Source: Cyclostephanos tholiformis (taxonomy: Eukaryota > Bacillariophyta > Thalassiosirophyceae > Thalassiosirales > Thalassiosiraceae). From it: 15,305 nt of DNA. Positions within the stretch are counted from its first letter, which is position 1. Every line of letters begins with the position of its first letter. The notes under the pieces were generated by a model that was not told the origin of the DNA, ran no database searches, and saw only the letters and a list, made by a program, of their open reading frames with translations. Below are positions 1-7,868 of this stretch, in pieces. The position numbers were made by a program, and so were the translations under genes. Location: contig JALLPB010000805.1 of the NCBI GenBank assembly GCA_036939975.1, positions 1 through 15,305 on the forward strand, in the 5' to 3' direction.

Positions 1-42
1 CGCGAAACACACGATTCTCGACCTCCGGAGGAGCTCACTTCT

Positions 43-128
43 GATCACTTTTAACATTTAAAATAAGCTCATAATTTCTCTTTCCGATCCAACGTTACAT
101 GTGTTTTCCTACTCTCGTTAGAAAACAT
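43..128. repeat. Dispersed repeat, copy A
   Basis: This AT-rich stretch runs from GATCACTT through a CATAATTTCTCTTTCC-like core and an ACGTTAC motif to AAAACAT. The same order of motifs recurs in the same orientation at 2111-2199 with small indels. By eye the two copies agree at roughly three quarters of positions. The repeat family is unknown, and it could be the edge of a transposon. Confidence 0.5.
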
Positions 129-613
129 TAACACAAGAAACCCGTCCTCACAAGAACACGCTTAGGACACCCATCGAATCCCGCATCGACCGCCCCATCG
201 ACCATCGTAACGCCGCCGGCGGTAGCATCCCCGTCGACCGCCGTAACGCCGCCCGCGGTAGCATCCGGGGGAGTGAGCAACTCCGGAGACAGTCGAACGT
301 CGTCCTCGTCGCCCGAGTCGAGGAAGGGATTATCATCACCGGGGTTGTCGTTGTCATCATGGTCACGGAGGAGTTCGTAAACGTTCTCGTTCGCAGTGGG
401 TTTCGGCCGGGAGGTAGCCCAAGGAGTAGCAGACCGGTGGGAGGGGTAGCGGAGGGGGATTTGGCCTTTGCGGCCTTGGCACGTGTGCGCGCCGTGGGAG
501 GGCTGAGGGGTGGATCCATCATTAATGACGTCGGACGTAAAACAGTTGAGGCGCGGGCCGTTGTAGGCGCGAGCCGCACCCACAGCAGAGAGAAATGAGG
601 TGAAGGAGGTCAC
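128..613 (-). CDS. Hypothetical acidic protein fragment (doubtful)
   Basis: A GC-rich open frame of up to 161 codons ends at the TAA at 128-130. Its 5' limit is unclear: the first possible initiator is GTG at 611-613, the frame carries no ATG at that end, and it closes at a TAA a few codons further upstream. Any real gene would need a spliced upstream exon. The predicted peptide has no family I recognise. Its middle is acidic (NDNPGDDNPFLDSGDEDD) and its end holds a twice-repeated 12-residue block, DATAGGVTAVDG and a near copy, from a 36-bp DNA repeat. The first codons lie in a segment duplicated at 710-795. An antisense frame at 148-579 is also open, so GC content alone could explain the openness. 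It could be a gene fragment, a transposon Gag start, or noncoding. Confidence 0.2.
   Translation of the reverse strand: MTSFTSFLSAVGAARAYNGPRLNCFTSDVINDGSTPQPSHGAHTCQGRKGQIPLRYPSHRSATPWATSRPKPTANENVYELLRDHDDNDNPGDDNPFLDSGDEDDVRLSPELLTPPDATAGGVTAVDGDATAGGVTMVDGAVDAGFDGCPKRVLVRTGFLC
201..272. repeat. Two-copy 36-bp tandem repeat
   Basis: Positions 201-236 and 237-272 are near-identical 36-bp units built around a CGTAACGCCGCC..CGGTAGCATCC core. The unit is a multiple of three, so it adds a 12-residue block without breaking the minus-strand open frame around it. Confidence 0.75.
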
Positions 614-635
614 CCAATTTGTCCGTGAGGTGGGA
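551..635. repeat. 85-bp direct repeat, copy 1
   Basis: This begins GCGCGGGCCGTTGTAGGCG and ends GTCCGTGAGGTGGGA. It matches 710-795 almost base for base, and copy starts are 159 bp apart. It covers the 5' end of the minus-strand open frame at 128-613. Confidence 0.85.
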
Positions 636-709
636 GAGAATTAATTCGGAGAATTAATTAGGATGTTCGAGGAAGAACGTCCCCAAGGGGGGAGGGTGAA
701 GAAAAATAG

Positions 710-795
710 GCACGGGCCGTCGTAGGCGCGAGCCAACCCACAGCAGAGAGAAATGAGGTGAAGGAGATCACCTGAATTGTCCGTGAGGTGGGGGA
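710..795. repeat. 85-bp direct repeat, copy 2
   Basis: This is the second copy of the segment at 551-635, in the same orientation, with a few substitutions and a small shift at CACCTGAATTG. The 74 bp between copies carry a GAATTAATTA stretch and a G-rich run. The following 796-923 shows no gene. Confidence 0.85.
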
Positions 796-923
796 AAGTC
801 TTGAAGCGTTAGCTTTTGCTCATAACCTGTAGGACTCCGGTCCCCGTCATGGAAGGCATGAGAGGATAGGAGTAGGAAGTAAGATCTTAGAGTATCTTAC
901 GCTACGTATATACTAACATTTTT

Positions 924-1121
924 GAGTTACTGGAGTTTGAGTTTGGATTAAAAAAAAACATCTTGAGTCAGGAAAGTTTGAGTTTAGATTTTTAAAAAAC
1001 ATCTTGAGTCAGGAAAGTTTGAGTTTGGATTTTGAAAAAAAATCGTGAGTCAGGAAAGTTTTGAGTTTGGATTTAAATAAAAAAAACGTGAGTCAGGAAA
1101 GTTTGAGTTCAAAAAAATAGG
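924..1121. repeat. Five-copy 41-bp tandem repeat
   Basis: Units start at 924, 965, 1006, 1047 and 1090, giving periods of 41, 41, 41 and 43. Each unit has GAGTCAGGAAAGTTTGAGTT then GGATT and an A-rich tail of varying length. The first unit is the most diverged (GAGTTACTGGAG) and the last is cut short after GAGTTC. This is a minisatellite whose size changes sit in the A tracts. Confidence 0.9.
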
Positions 1122-1142
1122 TCTAACTCAAGGACTGAGTCA
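964..1142. promoter_or_regulatory. Cluster of TGAGTCA motifs (possible bZIP sites)
   Basis: TGAGTCA, the core bound by AP-1/GCN4-type bZIP proteins, occurs at 964, 1005, 1046, 1089 and 1136 on the plus strand, and as TGACTCA at 1394-1400. Four come from the 41-bp repeat, but those at 1136 and 1394 lie outside it. Diatoms do encode bZIP factors. Whether these sites bind anything is inference; repetition of a minisatellite unit could create the cluster by chance. Confidence 0.25.
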
Positions 1143-1151
1143 TGAGCTAAC

Positions 1152-1397
1152 TTAACTTTTTCCCATCTCTGTAGCCAAGTCAGGGAAAGTGATAGATATG
1201 ATGAACGTCACAAGTCCTGAGAATGAGTTGCCAAGAAAAAATTGTGGGCAATTGAGCAATGAGAGCAGAAGGAAGTAGAGTAGGGCAAAGATCAGTGCAA
1301 TCACCACAGCAATCATAGGATTCTTGATGAACTCTCTAGCAACATGCCACAAGATTGTTGGAAAGAGCGCCAGAACTGATGAGGCAACTATCCTGAC
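1152..1397 (-). pseudogene. Possible remnant or exon of a membrane protein
   Basis: The minus frame is open from just after the TGA at 1398-1400 to a TAA at 1152-1154. It encodes about 81 residues that are strongly hydrophobic, with two likely membrane segments: one around PMIAVVIALIFALLYFLLLS and one around SGLVTFIISITFP. A charged turn (REFIKNP) precedes the first. The pattern basic residue, then KNP, then a long Ile/Leu/Ala helix is loosely like auxin-efflux-carrier-type transporters, but this is a weak resemblance. The only ATG (1314-1316) would give 54 residues. A TCAG at the upstream edge could be a splice acceptor. With no partner exon visible, it may be a remnant or a chance AT-rich frame. 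Confidence 0.2.
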
Positions 1398-1400
1398 TCA

Positions 1401-1770
1401 ATCTTTTTGAGAGTGTAAACAAATGGAATATTCAGGACTTCCAAAAGGCAAACTTGGTTCTTGCTTTTCTATCATGTGTTCTATCAACAACTAAAATTTT
1501 GATAATCCTGCAAATTTTCTGCCAGCTATTTTGAATAAGGTCAGGAAATATACTTTTGAAGAAAAACTGGTCACTCAACAGATGGACAAAGTTGAGACTT
1601 ATGCTTGTTGTTAGTAATCAAAACCTATCTACACACGCAATGACACTCCCAGGCCCACACAAAGATCTTTTTTCCTCACAGAGGTTTTCTTCCTCATCAA
1701 CACTGATTCTTCATTAGTTGGGGCGAGTGACATGAGCCCAGGAGTTCACTGTAACATGTGTAACCTTTGT
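1401..1770. other. No gene recognised
   Basis: This is AT-rich sequence without a long frame, tRNA-like fold or clear repeat that I can identify. Confidence 0.6.
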
Positions 1771-1834
1771 TATACTTTAGGCATGTCTGACCAAGGTCAG
1801 ACATTAGGTGTATACAGTACTTACCTAAAGTATA
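1771..1834. repeat. Nested inverted repeat, Tc1/mariner-terminus-like
   Basis: The outer arms TATACTTTAGG (1771-1781) and CCTAAAGTATA (1824-1834) are perfect complements. Inside is a perfect 9-bp stem TGTCTGACC/GGTCAGACA with a 2-nt loop (1784-1803). Both halves resemble a TA-CAGT...CCTAAAGT terminus: one reads rightward from 1811 (TATACAGTACTTACCTAAAG), one leftward on the other strand. A similar motif sits at 6752. This looks like two abutting or palindromic ends of a Tc1/mariner-type element, but no transposase is present. Confidence 0.5.
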
Positions 1835-1898
1835 TCATAAGGTACCAAATGAATTTTAGTACTAAGTGGAGCCTCTGAAGTCACAGTCTAACATCAGA

Positions 1899-1990
1899 GA
1901 TCTAAAGCATTATTAAATGTTGAATAGAGATCCACCACATCATTGAATGCTGGATATGGATCACTGCATCATATGATGTTGAAGGGAGAT
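1899..1990. repeat. Degenerate 30-bp tandem repeat
   Basis: GATC marks the unit starts at 1899, 1929, 1959 and 1988, so periods are 30, 30 and 29 bp. Each unit has the scheme GATC, then a CAT(T/C)AT-like block, then a TGTTGAA/TGCTGGA-like block. The copies are diverged, so the array is old. Confidence 0.6.
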
Positions 1991-2060
1991 CTTCAAGCTC
2001 TCCTGTAGATGTACATACTCATGGAGGAACATCAAAGATACATCATAAAGATGTACCAAC

Positions 2061-2080
2061 ACCTGTAGAATCCTACAGGT
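2061..2080. repeat. Short perfect hairpin
   Basis: ACCTGTAG and CTACAGGT form an 8-bp stem around a 4-nt loop. It is followed by mixed sequence rather than a T tract. No function is assigned. Confidence 0.5.
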
Positions 2081-2110
2081 TACATCTCACCCCCTTGCTT
2101 TGGCCAGGGT

Positions 2111-2199
2111 GATCCACTTCATTTTTAAGCATTAAAATGAGCGCATAATTTTCTCTTCCTGACCTGAACTACACGTTACTTCGTTTTCTCTCAAAACAT
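2111..2199. repeat. Dispersed repeat, copy B
   Basis: This is the second copy of the 43-128 segment, in the same orientation about 2.07 kb away: GATCCACTT, CGCATAATTTTCTCTTCC, CACGTTACTTCG and AAAACAT in the same order with indels. Confidence 0.5.
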
Positions 2200-2617
2200 G
2201 TCACTTCAGGGGAAAAGTTATCCACCAGCCTAGATCAAGAGCACAGGGGGAGTGGTATTTGATCATTTTGGGGGCAGTCCAACTCGGAGAAATTAAAAAT
2301 CTACAGTCAAATTGATGCCTTAACAAAATTAATTATTTTCTTTGTCAATTCACATAATTGAATAAATTCCCTTTGATAAGGTCCTAGATCAGCTCATCGC
2401 TGAGATGTTACTGGGGAGGGGGCGGCTATTTATTACATTAGCCATGCCAATAGACCTGGTGAATGGCCCCACTATGGTGGTATTCTGTGTTGCATAGTTT
2501 ACTTGGTCTGTCCCTTGGGGGGCTGCCTGCAGAGATATGTTTGGGGGGGCAAAAGAAAAAGTCCATCAACCCCCCACAAGTCGGAGAGTTGCAAGAAGAC
2601 CAGCTCCAAGTTGACTC
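2200..2617. other. No gene recognised
   Basis: Short overlapping frames on both strands exist around 2438-2617 but none resembles a known protein and codon use gives no support. G-rich runs occur near 2412-2424 and 2543-2550. Confidence 0.55.
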
Positions 2618-2804
2618 TACGATACACACACGTACGATACTACAAAAATCTAGATTTTTGCTTTTGTACTATTCCTACATTAGACCCAACGAGAAGTTAG
2701 GAGGAAGAAGAGGCGGCCTAACTTCTCGTAGAGGCCTACTATAGGAATAGTACTGAGGCAAAAATCTAGATTTTTGTCTCGGGACAATTGTACTTGGCAC
2801 TGTA
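2618..2804. mobile_element. Foldback MITE-like element upstream of the protease gene
   Basis: Positions 2642-2701 and 2717-2777 are imperfect inverted repeats of about 60 bp around a 15-bp loop. Each arm carries the 16-bp self-complementary sequence AAAAATCTAGATTTTT (2644-2659 and 2760-2775). Read leftward on the minus strand, the right end is TACAGTGCCAAGTACAATTG, which resembles a Tc1/mariner-type terminus beside a TA at 2803-2804. The left end (TACGATACACACACGTACG from 2618) is a diverged counterpart, also beside TA. This would make a 187-bp non-autonomous element. The foldback is directly visible; the family and exact ends are inference. It ends 138 bp before the start codon at 2943, so it may lie in the promoter or 5' leader. 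Confidence 0.65.
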
Positions 2805-2942
2805 GTAGTCAGAGTTTAAGAAAATTCACTGAGGAAATTCTAAATGAGCCGTCGTTTTCTCATTAAGTTCCATGTTCTCCTTCACGACCCCAACGAATAA
2901 TGCCCTCGTCGTCGGGCCGCCATTCCCCCGACCAATAGCACG

Positions 2943-5900
2943 ATGAATCCCCCCTCGCTCCTTGTCACGCTCTCCGCCGCCGTTACCCTGACAGCCGGCT
3001 TCATCGTAGTGATCGTTGGTGGTGGCCTTGGCGGCCACTGCGCCGAGGCCGCCGCCCCCGTCCACGGGGGACAACGCCCACCGCCGTTGCAACGCAGGGT
3101 TTATTCCGCCAAGCGTCAGGTCCCATACGCCGAGAATCATCCCCTCGGACGACACCTCCTCAAAAATAGCAGCACGCGGAAGGCGGGGGTGGTCTCGCGG
3201 ATGAATGTTGATAATGACGATTACGACAACGACGAGTTCGACGCCTCTCACACCGGCGGCAGCGTCTCAAGCGGGCACGGCAGCCGATCGTCCCCTCGTC
3301 AAAGAAGAAGAAAACGACGGGGAAGGTGGACGATGGAGGAGGAGACGGATCGGAGGGGTGGGAGATTTTTGCGACTCTCTCCCCCTTCCCCTCAGCGCCA
3401 CGAGGAGGAGGAGCCCCCCCTCCCCAGCGAGGCTGCCCTTCTCATGGACGCGTATCTCATCGAATACGAAAATAAGGAGGCCTTTAAGAGCGAGGTTGGT
3501 GGTGGCGGAAGCGAACGCGACGATGAAGGGGAGGGGGAAAGAGCCGGGGGAGGAGGAGGAGATGCGGAAGGAGAGGGGGAAGAAGCCGCGAAGTCATCGT
3601 CGTCGGTATCGGATGAGGAAGGGGGATGGGTAGACGGAGAAGGCGGATCGAAGGAGGGGCAAGACGACGATGGCTGGGAAGGGACTGATCCGTCCATGGA
3701 GTCGTCGTTGCAAGGGGATAAATATTCGGAATATGACGGATCGTCCAAGTCGATTCCGTACTCATCTCCCTCCTCCCTCTATCAACCGATACGCCTCCGC
3801 GCGATATTCACGGACGACGATACATCGGGTTTTAATCACCTAACGCCATCGCAACGCGATATACTAATGGAGGACATCATCAATCCCGCCCTGTTCGCTT
3901 GGAGTATGGCGTTGCATGTCGTGCCAGTACATCCCGATGGGAAGCTCGTTGTGGACAAATCGCAGCTTTACGACGGAGTTTCCTGCGGTCCGGGGTTGGA
4001 CTCGGGGATGCCGTCAGTCCGCGTCCCGATTGAACACATGACGTCTGGACTGGAGGATACGGACGCTGTAATTTACGTGAGCGTTTCCTTCTCCTCGAGC
4101 GCCGCTGCGGAATCATTCTCGAATAGCGCGGAATCCACGATCTCGTCCGCCGCTTTCCTGGAATCGACGGACGCCCCGTCATCGACGTCGTCGAATTTCT
4201 ACTATTTGCACAGGGGCGCGACCGGTCCGGAGTATGTTGGATCCAAATCGAATATTGATAAGGACTCGAATGAAACACTTACGTCGCCCACGACAGTGGT
4301 GACGTTCTCGAGCGAACAGCTGTCGTCTCCCCCCACCTCCACCCCATCAGAAATCAAAACGGCGGAAACGGGGCCCACGTGTACTGGAACTTACTTAGCC
4401 TCCGCGACGTACTGCTCGACGGACCAATACGACCGCCCCGTTGCCGGCATGCTCTCGCTGTGCATACCTTCCGCCCACCTTCATGATTTTTTCAACGATC
4501 CAGATCAGATAGAGAGAAACGTGGTGACGGTGATGCACGAGATAGGGCATGTTCTCGGGTTCAACGCCCAGAGCCTCGCCAACATTCGCGATCCGGACAC
4601 GGGTCAGCCGCTAACGCCTCGCGATGCGAACGGCGACGTCCCTTATGGTGCTGTGGAGTGCACGGGAATCGCTCCCCGCGTGTACTCGGACGTGCCGCTC
4701 CCGTCGTCCGACGTCTTGCAATTCCGCACGGTCCGAGGAGGAGTGCGGGTCGCCGTCATAGCGACGCCGACGGTCGTTCGGGTGGCACGGAACATGTTTG
4801 GATGTCGTACGCTCCCAGGCGCTGAGCTCGAGAGCGGAGAGGGACGGTTATCCCTCGACGACTACCTCGTCGTGGAGCCGACGGTGCCTCAGTGGCGGTC
4901 GCTGGTCGCCATGTCTCCAGGGGAATGCATCGGCGACCACTGGTCGAGGCGACTGTTCCGAACCGATCTGATGAATGCCATCGTAGACGACGTTCCCTAT
5001 TCCTTGTATGTTTCATCACTGACGCTGGCTTACTTTGCCGACACGGGATGGTACAGGGTCAACGCGGATCGTATCGCTCCCGCGAGTATATGGGGAAGGA
5101 ATGCTGGGTGTGATTTTGTCGAGCAGCAGTGCATTTCAAACGGTCATGTTAATGCAGGGAATAATGCATTTTTCTGTGACAACTTTCTGGAAGAATCGAC
5201 TTCGCAAGAGGATGTCAAAGAAGAACGGGACTCAGCTGGAAACATGGAGGAAAGGGAAGAGGAAGTGATGGAGATCCACGGATGTAGTCTTGACTCGTCA
5301 CGGAAGGCTGTCTGTTCCCTTATGGAGTACGACTCGACCCTTCCAACAGAATTCGACTATTTTAAAGGAGACATGGAGCTTGATCATACTGTTTCCTATG
5401 GTGGAAGGGATCCGACGCTTGACTTTTGTCCCGTCTTTGAGGGATACGCTAACGGACAATGCGATGACGAGAATTCCGAAGAGCAGATGTTAGTAAGCAG
5501 CTATCTCGAGGTCTTCGGAAAGAACAACTCACGTTGTGTAATCGGTCATGTAAACAAGAAACGCACTGCGTTGTGCATCCCGATAGCTTGTGTGATACAA
5601 GAGCAAAGTCTCATGGTCAAGATCGATGGGTATTGGAAACCATGTTCGTACGCTGGCCAAATCATCTCAGTATGGTGGAATCCTAACGATTACGTCGTTT
5701 GTCCAGATCCGACCCGCATGTGTCCCACTTTCTTCTGCCCCCAAGACTGCTTCGAAGGTGGCATATGTGATTATCAAACGGGACAATGCATGTGCGAGGC
5801 TACGTCAACGAATTCGTCCTTCACCAGCTACAATTTATATCCGCACTTTGAACCATGCTCACCGGAAGGGCTCCTGCATTACGTCGGAGAGAATGAAACG

Positions 5901-6686
5901 TTTCAAGTCGTCGAGCGGATAAATTTTGAACTTCCCGAATACTACGTAGAGAACATAGCAGTGTTGCTCGACGACCCGCGACAATTTGAGGACAAGGTAT
6001 CTCGCATGTTTGCCCAGCTGAGTACCGATGAAGTGGTTGGCCTCCTTGTCTCATTCGTGATGTGTGCCATACTATCGTACATTTTATGGTCCGAGTTGGT
6101 CAAGTGCTATAAACGACGTAACCTCGTCGTGAAATCCCTGTCAAAAGCGAAGGTTTCGGTCGGCTGTTTGTCAGGTATGCTGAGTCGCGCTAGTCGCGCA
6201 TCACTCGACGACTTCGGGGACAATAACAACGATACGGACTTGACCTTATCTCGTGGTAGACCAAGACTTAGTAGTCGTAATCCCCAGAAGGACAAAATGG
6301 TTGCGACGCTTTTGGTTCAGATGCGCATACAGGGGTCAAACACTGGCTCTCCTAAATTTGCCACCACTCCGACGATTGTCGATCTTTCATCACCAACCGA
6401 TGAGGAAGTACTCGTGAATCGTTCGGATCTTCCTCCATTGCCGGATGGAGGGAGGGTCCTCGCCGTTGTGGGCGCGCGTATTGTGGAAGACGTGATAGCT
6501 CATAACGAGATTGACGAAGACAGAAGAAGTTCCGCAACATCAAATACGCACAGCTCTTTGAGTGTTGCGTCCTCACATCCCGCTGAAACATTATCTGAAT
6601 TTGTTTCGCCTCTTTTCCAAGATGCCTACGATGAGAGGGAAGTTGGAGTAAGAAGCATGTTAAGGTTACGACGTCAAGTGGACTGA
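2943..6686 (+). CDS. Leishmanolysin-like metalloprotease (peptidase M8), membrane-anchored
   Basis: This is a zinc endopeptidase of the M8 (leishmanolysin/GP63) family, likely acting on proteins at the cell surface or in the secretory pathway. The frame is uninterrupted for 1247 codons, so no intron is needed. A TAA at 2898-2900 is in frame upstream, making ATG 2943 the first usable start. Residues 1-30 form a signal-like hydrophobic start. A polybasic run (119-126, RQRRRKRR) could be a proprotein-convertase site, and 184-247 is Gly/Glu/Asp-rich. The M8 domain spans about 280-890: zinc motif HEIGH (532-536) followed by VLGF, third His likely H666 in DHW, and Met-turn M677 in TDLM. A Cys-rich part follows (from C723), then an EGF-like knot (C927-C951), a membrane helix (1031-1053) and a tail of 194 residues. 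Oddities are a Ser/Thr-rich insert at 384-476, 129 residues between H536 and H666 (about 65 in leishmanolysin), and an acidic insert at 750-780. All catalytic residues are present, so it is probably active. Confidence 0.93.
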   Translation: MNPPSLLVTLSAAVTLTAGFIVVIVGGGLGGHCAEAAAPVHGGQRPPPLQRRVYSAKRQVPYAENHPLGRHLLKNSSTRKAGVVSRMNVDNDDYDNDEFDASHTGGSVSSGHGSRSSPRQRRRKRRGRWTMEEETDRRGGRFLRLSPPSPQRHEEEEPPLPSEAALLMDAYLIEYENKEAFKSEVGGGGSERDDEGEGERAGGGGGDAEGEGEEAAKSSSSVSDEEGGWVDGEGGSKEGQDDDGWEGTDPSMESSLQGDKYSEYDGSSKSIPYSSPSSLYQPIRLRAIFTDDDTSGFNHLTPSQRDILMEDIINPALFAWSMALHVVPVHPDGKLVVDKSQLYDGVSCGPGLDSGMPSVRVPIEHMTSGLEDTDAVIYVSVSFSSSAAAESFSNSAESTISSAAFLESTDAPSSTSSNFYYLHRGATGPEYVGSKSNIDKDSNETLTSPTTVVTFSSEQLSSPPTSTPSEIKTAETGPTCTGTYLASATYCSTDQYDRPVAGMLSLCIPSAHLHDFFNDPDQIERNVVTVMHEIGHVLGFNAQSLANIRDPDTGQPLTPRDANGDVPYGAVECTGIAPRVYSDVPLPSSDVLQFRTVRGGVRVAVIATPTVVRVARNMFGCRTLPGAELESGEGRLSLDDYLVVEPTVPQWRSLVAMSPGECIGDHWSRRLFRTDLMNAIVDDVPYSLYVSSLTLAYFADTGWYRVNADRIAPASIWGRNAGCDFVEQQCISNGHVNAGNNAFFCDNFLEESTSQEDVKEERDSAGNMEEREEEVMEIHGCSLDSSRKAVCSLMEYDSTLPTEFDYFKGDMELDHTVSYGGRDPTLDFCPVFEGYANGQCDDENSEEQMLVSSYLEVFGKNNSRCVIGHVNKKRTALCIPIACVIQEQSLMVKIDGYWKPCSYAGQIISVWWNPNDYVVCPDPTRMCPTFFCPQDCFEGGICDYQTGQCMCEATSTNSSFTSYNLYPHFEPCSPEGLLHYVGENETFQVVERINFELPEYYVENIAVLLDDPRQFEDKVSRMFAQLSTDEVVGLLVSFVMCAILSYILWSELVKCYKRRNLVVKSLSKAKVSVGCLSGMLSRASRASLDDFGDNNNDTDLTLSRGRPRLSSRNPQKDKMVATLLVQMRIQGSNTGSPKFATTPTIVDLSSPTDEEVLVNRSDLPPLPDGGRVLAVVGARIVEDVIAHNEIDEDRRSSATSNTHSSLSVASSHPAETLSEFVSPLFQDAYDEREVGVRSMLRLRRQVD

Positions 6687-6751
6687 ACGATGGGTCTTTA
6701 TTTTCGAAGCTTGAAAGCAGTAAAACTAATGAACGTGTTATGTATGTGGCA

Positions 6752-6790
6752 TACAGTGCCTGCCTAAAGTGAGCATGTTTTCATATTCTC
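6752..6790 (+). repeat. Solo Tc1/mariner-like terminus
   Basis: TACAGTGCCTGCCTAAAGTG begins at a TA, 66 bp after the protease stop codon. It matches the terminus-like motif at 1813 in most positions of CAGTNCNTNCCTAAAGT. I found no matching inverted partner downstream, so it may be a decayed end. Confidence 0.35.
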
Positions 6791-7847
6791 TCCCAACGTT
6801 CAGTATAAGTCTTGATAGGCTCGACTTATCATGATCAAATCTGAGGCACTTTTGATCGGATGACATGGTTAAAGATTGAATTGTTAGATGATTCAGTTGC
6901 TCAAGAGTGGCGAATTGCAATACTTTTGGAAGCAAGATGGCAGTCACATCTTAATATTCTATACGTGAATGGCCTTGACTTACCCTTGCTCAGTGAAGGA
7001 GATATAAAGGAGGAGAGGCCGGGGAGATATACAAATATCCCACATTTTTACAAAATCACTGAATATGACTGCTCATGCACATTCCCGCCTTACTTATCTG
7101 TTAAAGCAGAAAACAAATGAGTTGTTTCATCTTTTACATAGCCAGGCACCATGCAATGAGGAAGGTTGCAAACTCCAATGCACTTGTAGCATGCAACAAT
7201 AGCCAAGCAAAATGCCAAAAAAGCATCAGCACAAATCTTGAGGTATCTACATACTCTTAACCTCCTCTAATCACATAGAAAATGAATTTTCCCTTGAATG
7301 ATCAAAATAAAAACAAGGCCAGGAAGGGTCAAATTGATGGGTTTGCCACTTCTTGCATATACAATGATGACTGTAATCAGAATAATATAGGAAACATAAG
7401 AGTGATTGCACAATTCCACTTCCTTTGGGCCTTTTCCCTGTTGGACCACTCCCCCATGGATATATGCGAAGTGTCCCTCTGCCACGACAGACAGACTATC
7501 GTGCCAAGTCAGACCACGAGGAACATAGCACATCAACGAAGACTATTAATATAAAGCCCATAAATTAGCTCGAACATTTTTACTTCCGTTTATGCTGTTC
7601 AATATTCCCCCTCCTCCGCCAAGCACCAACGAGGAACACACCAACTGGGTGCCATCTTCCATTGTCTCTCGTCTGGTCTTCATGTCAACGGGAATGAGGG
7701 ACTCGATGTTCCCACTCAAATTCTTAGCTATGTTCATATTCTTTAGGTTAGACCCATGGTATAAGAGACTTTCAAGGTGATAAGGTGGAAGAAGGAATAT
7801 AAATTCCTTCGATAGGTACTGTCGAGTGTGGTTTTATGAGATGATGT

Positions 7848-7868
7848 TGATGATGATGATGATGATGA
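7848..7868. repeat. (TGA)7 microsatellite
   Basis: There are seven uninterrupted TGA units, with imperfect GATGATG just upstream. In one frame they read as a Met run, which inflates an otherwise unsupported open frame. Confidence 0.9.

Noticed and set aside
924..1121. CRISPR array
   Set aside because: The units are continuous tandem copies without unique spacers, and the genome is eukaryotic.
2463..2744. 93-codon plus-strand frame upstream of the protease gene
   Set aside because: It runs into the foldback element, overlaps other frames and lacks a recognisable product.
2826..6591. Open frames antisense to or out of frame with the protease gene
   Set aside because: They overlap the 1247-codon M8 frame, have arginine-, proline- or serine-rich shadow composition and show no motifs.
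6860..7120. 86-codon plus-strand frame starting with ATG
   Set aside because: No recognisable motif, AT-rich surroundings and no neighbour to support it; compatible with chance.
7787..7812. GAAGGAA/TTCCTTC hairpin as a terminator
   Set aside because: Seven-bp arms in an AT-rich eukaryotic stretch with no gene ending nearby; chance is enough.
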